Shown: positions 44,252 through 56,129 of the stretch, one piece after another | How the letters are laid out: each line of letters starts with the position of its first letter | Position numbering within the stretch: the stretch's first letter is position 1 | Origin: Sclerotiophoma versabilis | Lineage: Eukaryota > Ascomycota > Dothideomycetes > Pleosporales > Didymellaceae | DNA: 64,000 nt | Reading direction: 5' to 3' | Assembly (NCBI GenBank): GCA_012274445.1 | Contig: JAAROD010000026.1 | Coordinates: 620,001-684,000, forward strand | Notes under the pieces: generated by a model | What the model saw: only the letters and a program-made list of their open reading frames with translations | Database searches by the model: none | Told to the model about the DNA's origin: nothing | Position numbers and translations under genes: made by a program

Positions 44252-45206
44252 GCGCCTCGCTCTGTTACACTCTTGCTTTTCCACTTCTCATCTCGCCACC
44301 ATCTCGCGCTGTATACCTCTTGGGCTTTGGGCGTGGAGTACTGGGTTATCTCCACTTGCATATTCATTCATCTCTGCACCGTCGGAGTGAGACGGCGTAC
44401 ATCTCCACTATGGGCGGCTTTGCATTCATCCTTTTGATACCTCTTTTCTGCACTTTGGAGTATTGGCGTCGGTGGTCATGAGCGATATATTTTGGACGTT
44501 GCAGTTTCGCACAAAGATGGCTTTAGGATAACGATCAATACAACTATTCAATAACGCTTTCCCCTCCCGTGTGCTGTCACTAAGCTGTTGCTCCATGGTT
44601 GCACAACCTTTATTGCACCAAGACGTGCCCCGCACGAGCTTGAACAACGAAGCATCAAAAAGGCCCGAACTCTCGAGCCTCTCGTGTCACGAACAACTTC
44701 GCTGCGGTTTGAGCCATCTTGGATGCTTTCCATACCGCATCTGATATTCCCGCAGAATGCGCATGTGTCGATGTGGTTCGAGGTCTCAAAGATGTGTGAC
44801 GTCACTAACGCCCGGATATCCGAGGCTGCAACGCGCGCGACAAGCACTAGGCGAATTGGCCGCTTACACCTGCTTCGTACCACTGGCAACCAACATGACT
44901 TTCCAATTCTCTCTGACCGGTCAGGTCCATATCCAAGTTCAGGTCATTGATCTGCCTGCTTGAGAAGCGCGCGCTGTGGTTTGCATGCAAGCTCTGTCGA
45001 TAAGCTTGTTTACTCTGTCACCCGGTCATCCCGCAACGACCGAATCTTTGTGCAACCGGAGTTCGAAACTCCCCATTCTTGGTTGAATGCAGCACAGGAC
45101 CCTGTCGCACTCGTTCTACTACAATCACTGCTGCGCAAATCTTTGAAGTCGAGTCAGAGAAACAGCTTTCCACGGCCAGCATACCCATGAAGTCGGATGA
45201 GACAAC
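44252..45206. other. intergenic
   Basis: 955 bp between RNR2 and the WD40 gene on the same strand. It holds the RNR2 3' UTR and the next promoter. No exon or repeat was supported. Confidence 0.35.
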
Positions 45207-48191
45207 ATGGCAGATCTATTGCCCAAATTCAAAGTGACAGACCCACACGTCCGCACGGGGAGTCCGCAGGATAGACGCGTTGCAGGCAAGAATACCAACA
45301 AAGGAGAGGGTGAGCACTGAAACAGCTTCATGTCTTCTCTCAGCATCAATGCTTATCCTCAAGCCTATAGTCACCAATGGCAAGCTTGTCGCAAACCTTC
45401 GTAGCCCCACCTCATCCACCGCGCATTCGAACGACGCGCAGAACGGCAATGGTAGCGACGAAAGAGGCTCCTCTGAAGTGGTCATAGATCCACTTTCGCA
45501 AGTATGTACAAATGGAGGACTGCGCAAGGCATACTATGAGGCTGACCGCGCATTTTGTGCACAGCAAATCCTCCATAGAACGAACACGTCGCCTGCCATA
45601 CAGAAGCTGCGAGCTCAGAACACAGAGCCGTACGCGGGGCATTCGCAAACGTCGCTCCATGAGGCAACCGCGGACAGGAAGTACAGCAGTGAAACACCAC
45701 GAGATTTGAGTGCAGGTGCAAAGGCAGACAAGAAGTGAGTTTCCTCATCACCCAAGTCAACCTCGACGGTGTGGAGATGCGCCAATTTGCCGTGGGGAGC
45801 CTAGCGCGTTTTGTCGTATAGGACCGTATACCGTGTTGGCGCATCGTTTTCAGGCTGATCTGGTTGGCTTGTTGACTACGCAATATTGAGGCTAAGCCTT
45901 GGTACGAACATCGTAACTGACCGTACTGTAGAAAGGGCGTTTCATTCCTTAGTCGATTCATTGGTAACAAAAAGAAGACTACCCTCGATGGCGCAAGTGA
46001 CAATGGCTCCGAATTTGGCGACTATCGACCTGAGGGTATGGATGCGCAGCTCTATGTTGATAACTTCGGCTTCAGTCCAAGACATCCGCAACCACCAGCG
46101 TACATCAAAGTGCGCACCAAGTTCAAGACAAAGAAGGAGTTTGATCGTGTGTTCCTAGCACAAGAGCTACGCTCAGGCGCGGACAAGAACAGCGCTCCCG
46201 CTGTAGGGTCCAATCCAGCCCCTCAGTCCGGTTCGGCGGCTACCAAGAACCCTATTTGGGCCACAGAGTTTAGCAAGGATGGAAGATATCTTGCTGCTGG
46301 CGGACAAGACCAAGTCGTCCGCGTATGGGCGGTCATATCGAGTGCGGAGGAGCGAAGAGCGCATGAGAGACACGAGAGCGATCCTGCAGGCGAGACGAAG
46401 CATCTTAGCGCTCCAGTGTTTCAGCAAAAGCCCTACCGAGAGTACAACGGCCACACCGCAACCATCTTGGACCTTAGTTGGAGTAAGGTATGTATCTACG
46501 AGCATCATTATGTGAGATGGGGCTAACGTAGATAGAACAACTTCCTGCTATCCTCCTCTATGGACAAGACCGTGCGGCTGTGGCACATAAGTCGCGAAGA
46601 GAACTTGTGCACGTTTAAGCATTCGGACTTTGTGCCATCTATCCAATTCCACCCAATGGACGACCGTTTCTTTCTCGCTGGGTCCCTCGATTCAAAGCTC
46701 CGCTTATGGAGCATTCCGGATAAGAGTATTGCATACTCGGCGTCAGTCCCTGACATGATCACAGCTGTGACGTTTAGTCCTGACGGCAAGACTTGCATAG
46801 CAGGAACACTGGGAGGTCTTTGCAATTTCTACGATACCGAAGGCTTGAAGAGGCAATCGCAATTACACGTAAAATCGACGCGAGGGCAGAATGCCAAAGG
46901 CAGTAAGATAACCGGACTTCAAGCAATGTATTGGCCTCCTGGAAGCGAGGCTGGTGAGGTCAAACTCTTGGTCTCCAGTAACGACTCTCGTTTGCGAATC
47001 TACAATATGAAAGACAAGAGTCTGGACATGAAGTTCAAAGGACACGAAAACAATTGTAGTCAAATACGAGCTGCGTTTGTCGAGAGCTCTGGACATATCA
47101 TCTGTGGCAGCGAAGATCGAAAGGCGTACATTTGGTCGACAAGCGCCCCGGAAGGCGACAAGAAAAACCAACAGCCCGTGGAGGTATTCGAGGCTCACGA
47201 CTCTATTACGACATGCACGGTGTTTGCTCCTTTGCAGACTCGGCAACTCCTCAGCGCTTCAGAGGACCCAATCTACGACATCTGTAACCCACCTCCTGTC
47301 ACGCTTGTATCCAGAGCCGAGTCTGTCCGCTCCTCTCAAGCGCCTGCAGAAGCTGGTCCGGCGCATCAGACGCCAACACCGAATCAGAGTTCATTCCCAA
47401 GAGCAAACGAGAGCCCGGCATATCTTGCTCGTTGCGAACATCGAGGCGGTAACATAATCATCACCACCGATTACAAAGGGTCGCTGAAGGTATTCAGGCA
47501 GGATTGTGCATACGACAAACGCATACGGCTGAGAGATACCTGGGAAACCTCTTCCAAGATCGGACGCCCAAGCAGCATCCTCTCACGAACCAGTCGATCT
47601 AGACGAGACAGCGTGTCAACACAGCCTCCACACGACCGTATCATGACATGGCGACAAGACATATCACATGGCAGCTTCGATTCAACAGGATCTATACGTC
47701 GAAAGAGTGGCCGCAGCGTCTCACCCAGAAAGTCTATGGCCGCACTAAGCCTAAGCTCAGCATGGACACCCAACTCGCCGGCCCTCAAGCACATGAAATC
47801 ACACGACACTACGAATTCTGGACCTACAGGTACTCCTAAGACCTCGATGTCCGTAGACCGCATACATGCACAAAGCGTATCTCACTCCGAAGTGTCAACG
47901 CCACCACGTCTAAATGTGCCTGAACCATCTGAACCCTCCGAAACATCTGAGCCATCTGAGCAAGCAAACAATGAGAGGCGTCCTTCCATTACCAACCCAC
48001 TTGCCATTGTCAATGGTCAAAGCTGGTTTTTCTGGGCAAGCAAAGGTGATCAGAATAAGAGTCAAAGACCGGCATTAGATCCGCGCGCAAGCCAGGTCAG
48101 CCAGTTCAGTCAAATCAGTCGTCTGACTAGCGAGATAAGCGAGGGCAGGAGCGAGAACGGGGAGGAAATGGAAAAGAGCGAGGTGAGCTAA
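45207..48191 (+). CDS. WD40-repeat protein, WDR44 / yeast Dgr2-like, 901 aa
   Basis: Exons 45344-45734, 45932-46487 and 46536-48191 are well supported (phases close; introns 197 and 48 nt). The 5' exon 45207-45309 (MADLLPKFKVTDPH) is in phase, but needs a 34-nt intron (GTGAGC..CTCAG), unusually short. A start at ATG 45349 is the alternative. The signature KKGVSFLSRFIGNKKK precedes RHPQPPAYIKVRTKFKTKK, FDRVFLAQEL and a split seven-bladed WD40 propeller (IWATEFSKDGRYLAAGGQDQ, YNGHTATILDLSW, SSSMDKTVRLWH, FIHPMDDRFF-type blades, ICGSEDRKAYIW). This order is that of WDR44/Dgr2 proteins. Animal WDR44 binds Rab11 on recycling endosomes; the fungal role is unclear. The C-terminus is Ser-rich, with PSEPSETSEPSEQ repeats. 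Confidence 0.88.
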
Positions 48192-48393
48192 GGACGATGA
48201 CGAATATGACAGCGCAGACCTAGAAATACAGTGAGGATTTTTGATACCTTCCCACATCATCGTGACTTCATTTTTGGCTTTGGAACGCCTAAGCACCTGT
48301 CTTCAGCGGTCTGGTTACTCATTGCCCAGCCTGTAGATATTCAATTGTTCCAAAAAAGCGTTTGGGCTGTGCTAAAGACGGCTACAAAAGCCC

Positions 48394-51297
48394 TCACTCT
48401 GGCAGAACAAATCCTCTCAACGCAAAGTTATGGATCCCACTTCCCACCCTCACTGTCTGGTTCCTCCCATCCGGCAGCACCACATCTGCCCTCGCGTTGG
48501 GTGGAATTTGCACCTCTAGAGCAAATCCAGCGTCGGTAACATTCCACGTACTCCTGACCACTCCATACGGGCTCAAGTACGTCGCATTGGCGCTCGTGAT
48601 ATCGCCTCCTGGCTCAGGAGCCACAAGGGCAGTCTTCCACCCCGGCTCGCCTGGAGCCAGCCCACCAATCTTCTGATGCATCCAGTCTGCCACACTGCCA
48701 AATGCATAATGATTAAAGCTCGTCATCTCACCGGAATTAATACTGCCATTGGGCAGCATAGAGTCCCAGCGCTCCCAGGTCGTCGTGCCGTTCATGACGA
48801 CTTGGTAGAGCCAGGAGGGCACTTGGGTTTGGAGAAGCATCTTGTAAAATGTCGAGGTGCTGTTAATACTGGAGAGGGCAAAACCAAGTTGTTGGGTACC
48901 TGCGAATCCAGTTCCTACGAGGAAGGAGTTGTTTGCGATGATGGAGTTTAGTGTCGAAGCGGCTTGGGGGCGTGTTTCGGCGTCGAAGATATCGAAACGG
49001 AGGCCGAGCGTTAGAGCGGTTTGGGTCACGTTGGCGATGATTTGGTTCGTTTGTGGCTCGATCCAGGCGTCGTGGAAGGCAGAAATCAAGTTTTCTCGCT
49101 CGGATGTATACTTGACTGCTTCCTGGGTCTTGCTAAGGGCGCTGCTCATCTGAGAGAGGAGACGAGTCATCTGGATCAGATAGGAGTCCGCGACAAGATG
49201 CTTATGCGTTGTTGCATTGCCAGGGTCCTCGGGTGGAGATAGAGGGTCTAGCCAGTCTGCGTATTGGAAAGTGCTTCTGTTCCAGAGACCATTTTCGTTT
49301 CGGGGAATACCTGAATCGATCCAAGCCTGCGCCCCTACGTATTGTTCTTCAAGCATGCGCTTGTCGCCGGTTGTTTGGTAGAGAGCCCAAGGGTTGCCTA
49401 CAATGACGTCCCCCCAGATGGCCGTCGGTCGTCTGAAAGGATCACTGCCGTTGTTTACAAAGTTCGGATCGAGTGTTGGTACAATGTGTGGAGTTGAATT
49501 GAGTCCGCCAGTACTGGTCTCTGACCATACATCCTTGAGCCAGCTGCGCCAGAAGCCGGAAGCATCGTAGAGATAGTTTGATGTCGGCATAAACGCATGA
49601 GCGTCTCCGGTCCAACCTAGTCGTTCATCACGTTGTGGGCAATCAGTAGGCACACTAAGGAAGTTGCCGAGCATACTCCAAATAACATTCTCGTGAAATC
49701 GGTTCAGGAGGTTGTCAGAGCATTCAAAGTACCCCGTGCGCTCCATGTCACTGTGAACTACTACTGCTGCGATGTGTTCGGCATCGAGAGCTGTCGAGTT
49801 GGGCCAACCATTGACCTCGACGAAGCGGAATCCATGGTATGTAAAGGATGGTTCCCAAGTCTGATTGTCGTTGCCGTTCAGGATGAAGGTATCGATGGCC
49901 TTTGCCGAGCGAAGGGGCCTCACGCCAATTTCGCCCTCATCCAGAACTTCTGCGTGTCGAACAGTGATGTTGGTTCCTGGAGGTCCTTCAATGTTTGAGA
50001 ATCGCAGCCAACCAACAAGATTTTGGCCAAAGTCAATCAGCGTCTTCCCTGTAGGAGATTGAAAAACCTTTTGTGGTTCTACCGTCTGTATTCTTCGAAT
50101 TGGTGGGCCGTCTGGAGGGGTGAGCATTCCTTTCAGTGGTGGTAGCTGCTTTACACCGAACCATTCACTGTCATCGAACGTTGGTTCAGACCATCCGTCT
50201 ATTTCTAGTCTCGAGTCGTAGACTTCGCCATCGTAAAGCTCAGCCGAGATAGTTGGGCCATCAGCACTAGCGTGCCATGACAGATCAGTCTTGGTCGTTG
50301 ATTTGGTACCGTCCTCGTTGGTGATCTGCAACAGCGCAAGCAAACCGATAGTATCGCCGTAGATATTACGCATGTTCTGAAAGCCCCATCGTCCTATAGT
50401 AAGTCAGTGCCAGATCGAAAAGGCTCGAGCATGCCTGTGACTCTGCAAATTATTGGAGGTAGCTGAGGCATATTTGCGCAGGAAGGTCTACCGTATCTTT
50501 GACCTTGGCGTGGCAACCATTTCCAATCTGCTGAAGACCCCCTGGCTTCACCGTAAAAGCCAAGGATTGACAATTTGTGTGCCTGGTCCGATCTATGACA
50601 TGAAAGAAGACGTACCTGACCACCAACCTTCTCCAACAGCAACGCCAATGGCGTTTTCTCCGCTGTTCAGAAGTCCGGTCACATCATAAGTATCGTATGT
50701 ATGCCTGAACTGGTACGACATATAGCCAGGTGCAAGGACGTGATCGCCAACTCGCTGGCCATTGATATTAGCTTCATAGATTCCAAGGCCGGTAATGTAT
50801 AACCGTGCAGATCCAACCGTGGAGTTGAGGTTGAAAGTCTTTCGAAAGTGGATGGGTTTGTGGGTAGCGTTAACTTCGGTCTCTCGGTCAGCGCCAATGG
50901 GAATTGCACCAGACCAGTCTCCGTCTAGAAGAGCAGCCTCTACTGAGACAGCATCTGACCATCCAGTAGGTCCTCCGCTGCCGTACGCTCGAGCTCTGAC
51001 TGTGGCTGATTCCGAGCTTAACAGAGGTTCATCTGGCCAGGAGACTAGTGACGAGGCTGAAGAATTGGCAGCAAATACACGAGGCACTCCATCGCGTGTT
51101 ATCTCTATCTCGTAACCAGTTTGCTCCCAATTGACAGCAGCGCCTCCGAACCTCCAGGAGATGCGAGGCGAAGCTTCAGCGATACCAAAAGCCTGATGGT
51201 GGTGTTCGAACGAAACTGAAGATATTGACACTGACATGTTATTGTCTGTGCATTGGTCGATGCCGAGAAACACTTGAGTGACTGCAAACTTTGCCAT
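48394..51297 (-). CDS. alpha-L-rhamnosidase, glycoside hydrolase family 78, 893 aa
   Basis: Exons 51297-50616 and 50393-48394; the intron is 222 nt, long for this window, and its removal gives EGWWSGRWGFQNMRNIYGDT. N-terminal beta-sandwich modules include SFEHHHQAFGIAEASPRISW (Bac_rhamnosid type) and ITGLGIYEANINGQRVGD. The (alpha/alpha)6 catalytic barrel shows the family hallmark DCPQRDERLGWTGDAHAF with its acidic residues. HNFALRGFVLPE closes the C-terminal beta domain. No convincing signal peptide precedes MAKFAVTQVFLGIDQ, so it may be intracellular or leaderless, although many NxS/T sites occur. It hydrolyses terminal alpha-L-rhamnose from plant polysaccharides or glycosides. A downstream start (MSVSISSVSF, 51237) is possible. 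Confidence 0.92.
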
Positions 51298-53108
51298 GAT
51301 CTAGCTCTTATATCAGTGTCTCAACGTTGTAGCACGATCCGGGCTCTTACCCAGATGTGAAGCTCTCGGCGCAAGCTGTCGCGAAGATGTACGAACAAGT
51401 ACTCTTACGTCGTTCAGCTGCATCATTCCCGATATTGTACGGGAGATATTGCCAGTCGGTACGAAGGCTTTTCGTACCCATGCCGATCCTTGGTGCGGGG
51501 AGATCTGGGGAAACATCTTGGCGGAGGGGGAGTCCTCATCACAACATATCTTGGCAAATGTGCAACGGTACTTTACCTCTGCCGCACGTGGGTCAAGAAG
51601 TAGCTTCAGAATCGGCTTTTCCTACTAAGGTCTGGACCTGTCAGCGACTTGCATCTTCTAAGATCATACTTGGAACTGATCGTTGCACCTCGGGGCAATG
51701 TCCTCCTCTGCAATGTTTATACGAACACGCCCGTACTTCGTCTCCTGCGGGGATTAAGAAAACCCGCATGGATTGTCAAATGGACCAATAGTTTGTGTTG
51801 TCAAGGTGGGCGGGAAGCCGTTGATATGGCCAAGACAGATGCAGCCCTTTAGACTGACTGCAAGCCACGATCCATGGAAGACCACTCTGCTGCATCGTTC
51901 AATGTGTCGCGAACAAACTTAGAGTACCCTTGGATTCAAGACTGCAGGGTCTTCGCAAAGTCTTGTCCTACCTTGGACATACCTTGAGGGCGACTGTCCA
52001 TATGGACCTTACTCGATGTCTTGAGTGATGCATCACGATTCCTGACTACTTCCCGCCAATCCTGCTCGGTTTCAAGAGTTCTTGCGGATGACATTAAGGT
52101 ATCCGCAGACACGTAAGATGCTCCCTTCTCTTTGTATCCAACATCTTCGCTCGATAAGGAACCGTGGGACCAATGTGCTTGTATGGATGAGCCGGACCCG
52201 GACCATCCGGGAAACCTCATATTACGGTGGTACTTCCTGCTACGCATGAAATACAAATAGAGTTAGAGCACAGAGACGTGAAGGTCCGGTCTTCTGGGAG
52301 TCCAAATTGAGGGACTGTGTTCCCAAGGCATTCAGGACTCCGCTAAAGTAAGCTTGGCCTTTGATCTATCACAAGAAGAAGGCTCTAAATCGGAATCATA
52401 AGGATGTTCAAAGGCAACGCAGTGGGCAGGGTGTGATTAGAAGTTTGACCAAGTGTATCTGTGTCGAGTTGGACAGCGGCGCGAGTTGAGGTGAGACCGG
52501 TATGAGACGAGTTCGTGCGCGAATGGTCCACTCCCAAGACAGGCTGGAGCCTTGAGGCGCTGGCTTCACAGTCGTTTTCTGCCTCTCGACCTGAATGTCA
52601 GCGGTGGCGCATATTGAACCAGGAATTGGCGAGTGTAGATGTTCGCGTCATGTTCGTGCATCGCAAGATCCACGAGGCGGTGTTTTTGGACCTCCGAGGC
52701 GCCGATCCTCCGACAAACAACACCTTAGTCCCCAGACGGCAACATTAACTCCACACTCAAGGCACATTAAGCTTGTTTCGCGGTAGATGTCAACATCAAT
52801 TGCGCTGATTTATGGCGAAGTGGCTCGCCTTGCGCTCACGATTATGCCGCGGAACATTGAGGTGTGATACTTCGTTTATGAGATGACCGCATCATTGCAG
52901 TCTGACAGCTGCTCGCCTCCACCCCTGCGTCATGTCGACCCCAGAATCTCGTCTCAGAATGCGGGTTGATGCGCCGCCACATGAGCTCATGAAAGATGGT
53001 CATGACGAGATATCGTCTATGAGAGGAATCAAAGGATGACGCGCCCACATCTGCCAGACTGTACATAAGACAGTACCTCCTCCTTTTCTATAAGATCCAT
53101 CTCCCATC
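51298..53108. other. intergenic
   Basis: 1.8 kb between divergent genes with no exon I can support on either strand. No repeat, transposon end or RNA gene was recognised. The last ~100 bp (pyrimidine-rich) lead into the small gene at 53109. Confidence 0.35.
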
Positions 53109-53518
53109 ATGTCTTCTGCAGCACTCAAGTTCCGCACCTTCACAAGACCTATTGTCCGAACAACAATCTTCCGCAACACCATCAGAATGTCTTCCACAAA
53201 CGAGTACGGGCAGGGCAAGTCCCACACCACCGGCGACTCTGCCGTTCCCAACAAGGTCCAGGAGCAGGCTCCCTCTGCTCTCGAGGAGGCTCTTCCCGAT
53301 TCCGTATGTTACATCTGTGGGAATCAAGGGTAGAGTATCACAGCTAACAGCATACTCAGGTCCACCCCACTGGCGGCAAGGCCGACCAGTCCACCCCCAA
53401 GACACACGCCAAGGACGGTGGTGATGCCTCTATCGTCCCCAAGAAGATCCAGGAGATTCTTCCTGAGTCGGTAGAGCGCGCTGTCCCCAACGCGATCCAC
53501 GACACTGGCGACAAATAA
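53109..53518 (+). CDS. small probable mitochondrial hypothetical protein, 117 aa
   Basis: Exons 53109-53303 and 53360-53518 with a 56-nt intron (GTATGT, gctaac branch, actcag). The first ~28 residues (MSSAALKFRTFTRPIVRTT, IFRNTIRM) are Arg-rich, without acidic residues, and amphipathic, as expected for a mitochondrial presequence. The mature part is hydrophilic with two similar blocks, VPNKVQEQAPSALEEALPDS and VPKKIQEILPESVERAVPNA, so it is an internal duplication. No family name is known to me. An internal Met (RMSSTNEYG) could give a cytosolic form without the presequence. Confidence 0.78.
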
Positions 53519-54185
53519 GCGTGTCGCCATACCAGTTACGACCGCCATGATTGAGTGCAATGCGCTTTGATCGCAGCACCATTGTCCTGTACCATAATCA
53601 AATGAACAATGTTAAACCACTACCGCTTTCTTCGTGATGTGACAAGAGTCTTGTACTGAATACATGTAGACATCTTCGTCAGAGTGATCCGTATCACCTG
53701 CGGTCATGATGGTTGTGGGTGGTACTGACAGGATCTTGTCAACACCTCTTCATCAGTATTCAGGTTCAAAGTCAACCATGTTTCTGGGCTTGTATCGACA
53801 CCTTATGCGTTTGGTTGTGACATGCCGAAGGTTGACTACATACGAGAAACAAAAAATACTTAACGGCATTTGAAACACAAGGCCGATTCCACCCTGCAAT
53901 AAGCGCCTGTGAGTAATACGCCAATCGCCAAGAAGAACTACTGACTGTGCTTACAGTATGCAACTCGTTTGTGGCGGGAACCCATGTCAGATTAACGAGC
54001 TGAGCTGACTGCTGGACCCCGCATGTGTAGGCCCCACTTCCGATCCACCATCGATCCTATCTATTAAGGTCAAGTACGTGTCCCTTCTTTCTCCAGCTGA
54101 TTCCGTTTTATCATACAGATCAAGAAGGCGAAACGACATAACCCCGTATACGGAATATTTCCAGACTCGCCAAAGAATCCGCCAC
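53519..54185. other. intergenic
   Basis: 667 bp between two plus-strand genes. No supported exon. It should hold the aldehyde dehydrogenase promoter. Confidence 0.35.
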
Positions 54186-55787
54186 AATGGCATCGAAACT
54201 CGACATCGAAGTATGCAACATGCCTTACCACGACCCTCAAAATAGCGGCTAAAGAGCAAATAGATCTACAAAGGGAACATCATCAACAATGAGATTGTCT
54301 CAACACCTGAAACTCGCCACTCTATCAACCCTGCAACCGGCAAAGCCCTCTACGAAGTCCCCGTAGCCCGCAAGGAAGACCTCGATGCAGCCGTAAAAAA
54401 TGCCAGGGCAGCTTTCAAGTCGTGGAGTGCGACGTCGTTCTCTGAGCGCGCCGACCTGCTGCTCAAGTACGCGGACTTGATTGAAGCCAACCGTGACCAG
54501 CTGGAGAAGCTGCTCACTACAGAACAAGGTAAACCGCTTTCCCTCTCGCACACCGAATTAGACTGTGCCCTGCAATGGCTCCGCGCCTTCGCGACCATGG
54601 AAGTCAAAGATGAGATCCTCAAAGAAGACGACGAGAAAACAGTTTACTCAACCTACCCACCGATCGGCGTCTGCGCCGGCATCGTGCCCTGGAACTGGCC
54701 GATTCTGCTCGGCTTGGGCAAAGTCGGTCCAGCACTGATCACAGGAAACACCTTCATTATGAAACCCTCGCCCTACACACCCTACTGCGACCTCAAACTC
54801 GGCGAGCTGGCAGCCCAAGTCTTCCCGCCCGGCGTCGTACAAGTCCTCTCTGGCGACGACAGCCTCGGTCCTTGGATCACAGAGCACCCTGGAATTGATA
54901 AAATCTCGTTCACGGGCTCTATTGCAACGGGAAAGTTGGTTGCAGCTAGCTGTGCGAAGACACTGAAGCGGTATGTGCTTGAGCTGGGCGGGAATGATGC
55001 GGCGGTTGTGTGTGAGGATGTGGAGATTGATAAGTGTTTGCCGAAGATTGCAATGATGAGCTTCTTGAACTCCGGCCAGATCTGCATGTTGACGAAGAGG
55101 ATCTATGTCCACGAGAAGATCTATGATGAGTTTAGGGATAAGATGGTGGAGTTCACGAAGGGGAATATAAAGACCGGTGCGGGAACTGAGGAGGGTGTTG
55201 TTGTTGGGCCAGTGCAGAATAAGATGCAGTAAGTCATGCAGCGTGATTTAGAATGGTGAGCTGCTAACAACGATAGGTTCGACAAGGTGAAAGACATGTA
55301 CGCCGAGATCGAGAGAAGCAACTGGAAAACCGCGTTGTCCGGATCTGCTGGGCAGTTTGAGCACGGCTACTTCATCACGCCGGCGATCATCGACAACCCA
55401 CCTGAAGATTCCCGTATCGTTCAAGAGGAGCCGTTCGGCCCCATCGTGCCTCTTCTGAAATGGTCTGATGAAGAAGACGTGATTGACCGTGCGAATGCGC
55501 TAAAGACTGGCCTCGGAGCATCAGTATGGGCCAAAGACGTGAAGCGTGCTGAACGCATGGCCAGGCAGCTGTCAGCAGGCAGTGTGTGGGTGAATTCGCA
55601 GTAAGTAGTCCAGTTCGTTTAGGGTTCAACATGGCACTGACAATGACAACCTAGCTTCGATGTGGCTCCTGACGTACCTTTTGGTGGGCACAAAGAGTCA
55701 GGTATTGGCATGGAGTGGGGTATTGAAGGTTTGAAGCACTACTGCAACAGTCGCAGCTTGTGGGTGTGGAAGAGGGTGTTTGAGTGA
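54186..55787 (+). CDS. NAD(P)-dependent aldehyde dehydrogenase, 481 aa
   Basis: Four exons, 54186-54209 (MASKLDIE only), 54264-55228, 55277-55600 and 55655-55787. Introns of 54, 48 and 54 nt all close in phase. ALDH-superfamily signatures are complete: the cofactor-binding block GVCAGIVPWNWPILLGLGK, Lys in FIMKPSPYTP, FTGSIATGK, catalytic-base Glu in LELGGNDAAVV (about 248), and nucleophile Cys in FLNSGQICMLTKRIYV (about 282). EEPFGPIVPLLKW and PFGGHKESGIGMEWG complete the set. It oxidises an aldehyde to the acid; substrate and exact subfamily cannot be read from sequence. No targeting signal, so cytosolic. Length is normal for the family. Confidence 0.95.
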
Positions 55788-56129
55788 ATGTTTGAATCAG
55801 ATCTCGCAACTGACGTTACTTGTCTTAGCAACGCTCATTTAACGAATGGCAAAAAGTAGTTGTTTCTGCTTAAGATGATTCATCCTTTTAACTACCAACC
55901 TGTTCAACCTATTTGTGGATGTCTACACAAAAGTCGCGCGCTTCTCATCGTAAGTTTCTGCATCCGAGGCTCTTGTCGAAGAATCCCAGGATGATGGATT
56001 ATGTGAGACTGCGTCCGATTTAACAGCAAGCTTGCCCGAGAGCCGTGAAGTGAGCGTATCTCTCAACTGGTCCAGAAGATGTAACATGAAGGTCGACATG
56101 AGCAGACTTGGGATCAGAACACTGATGCT

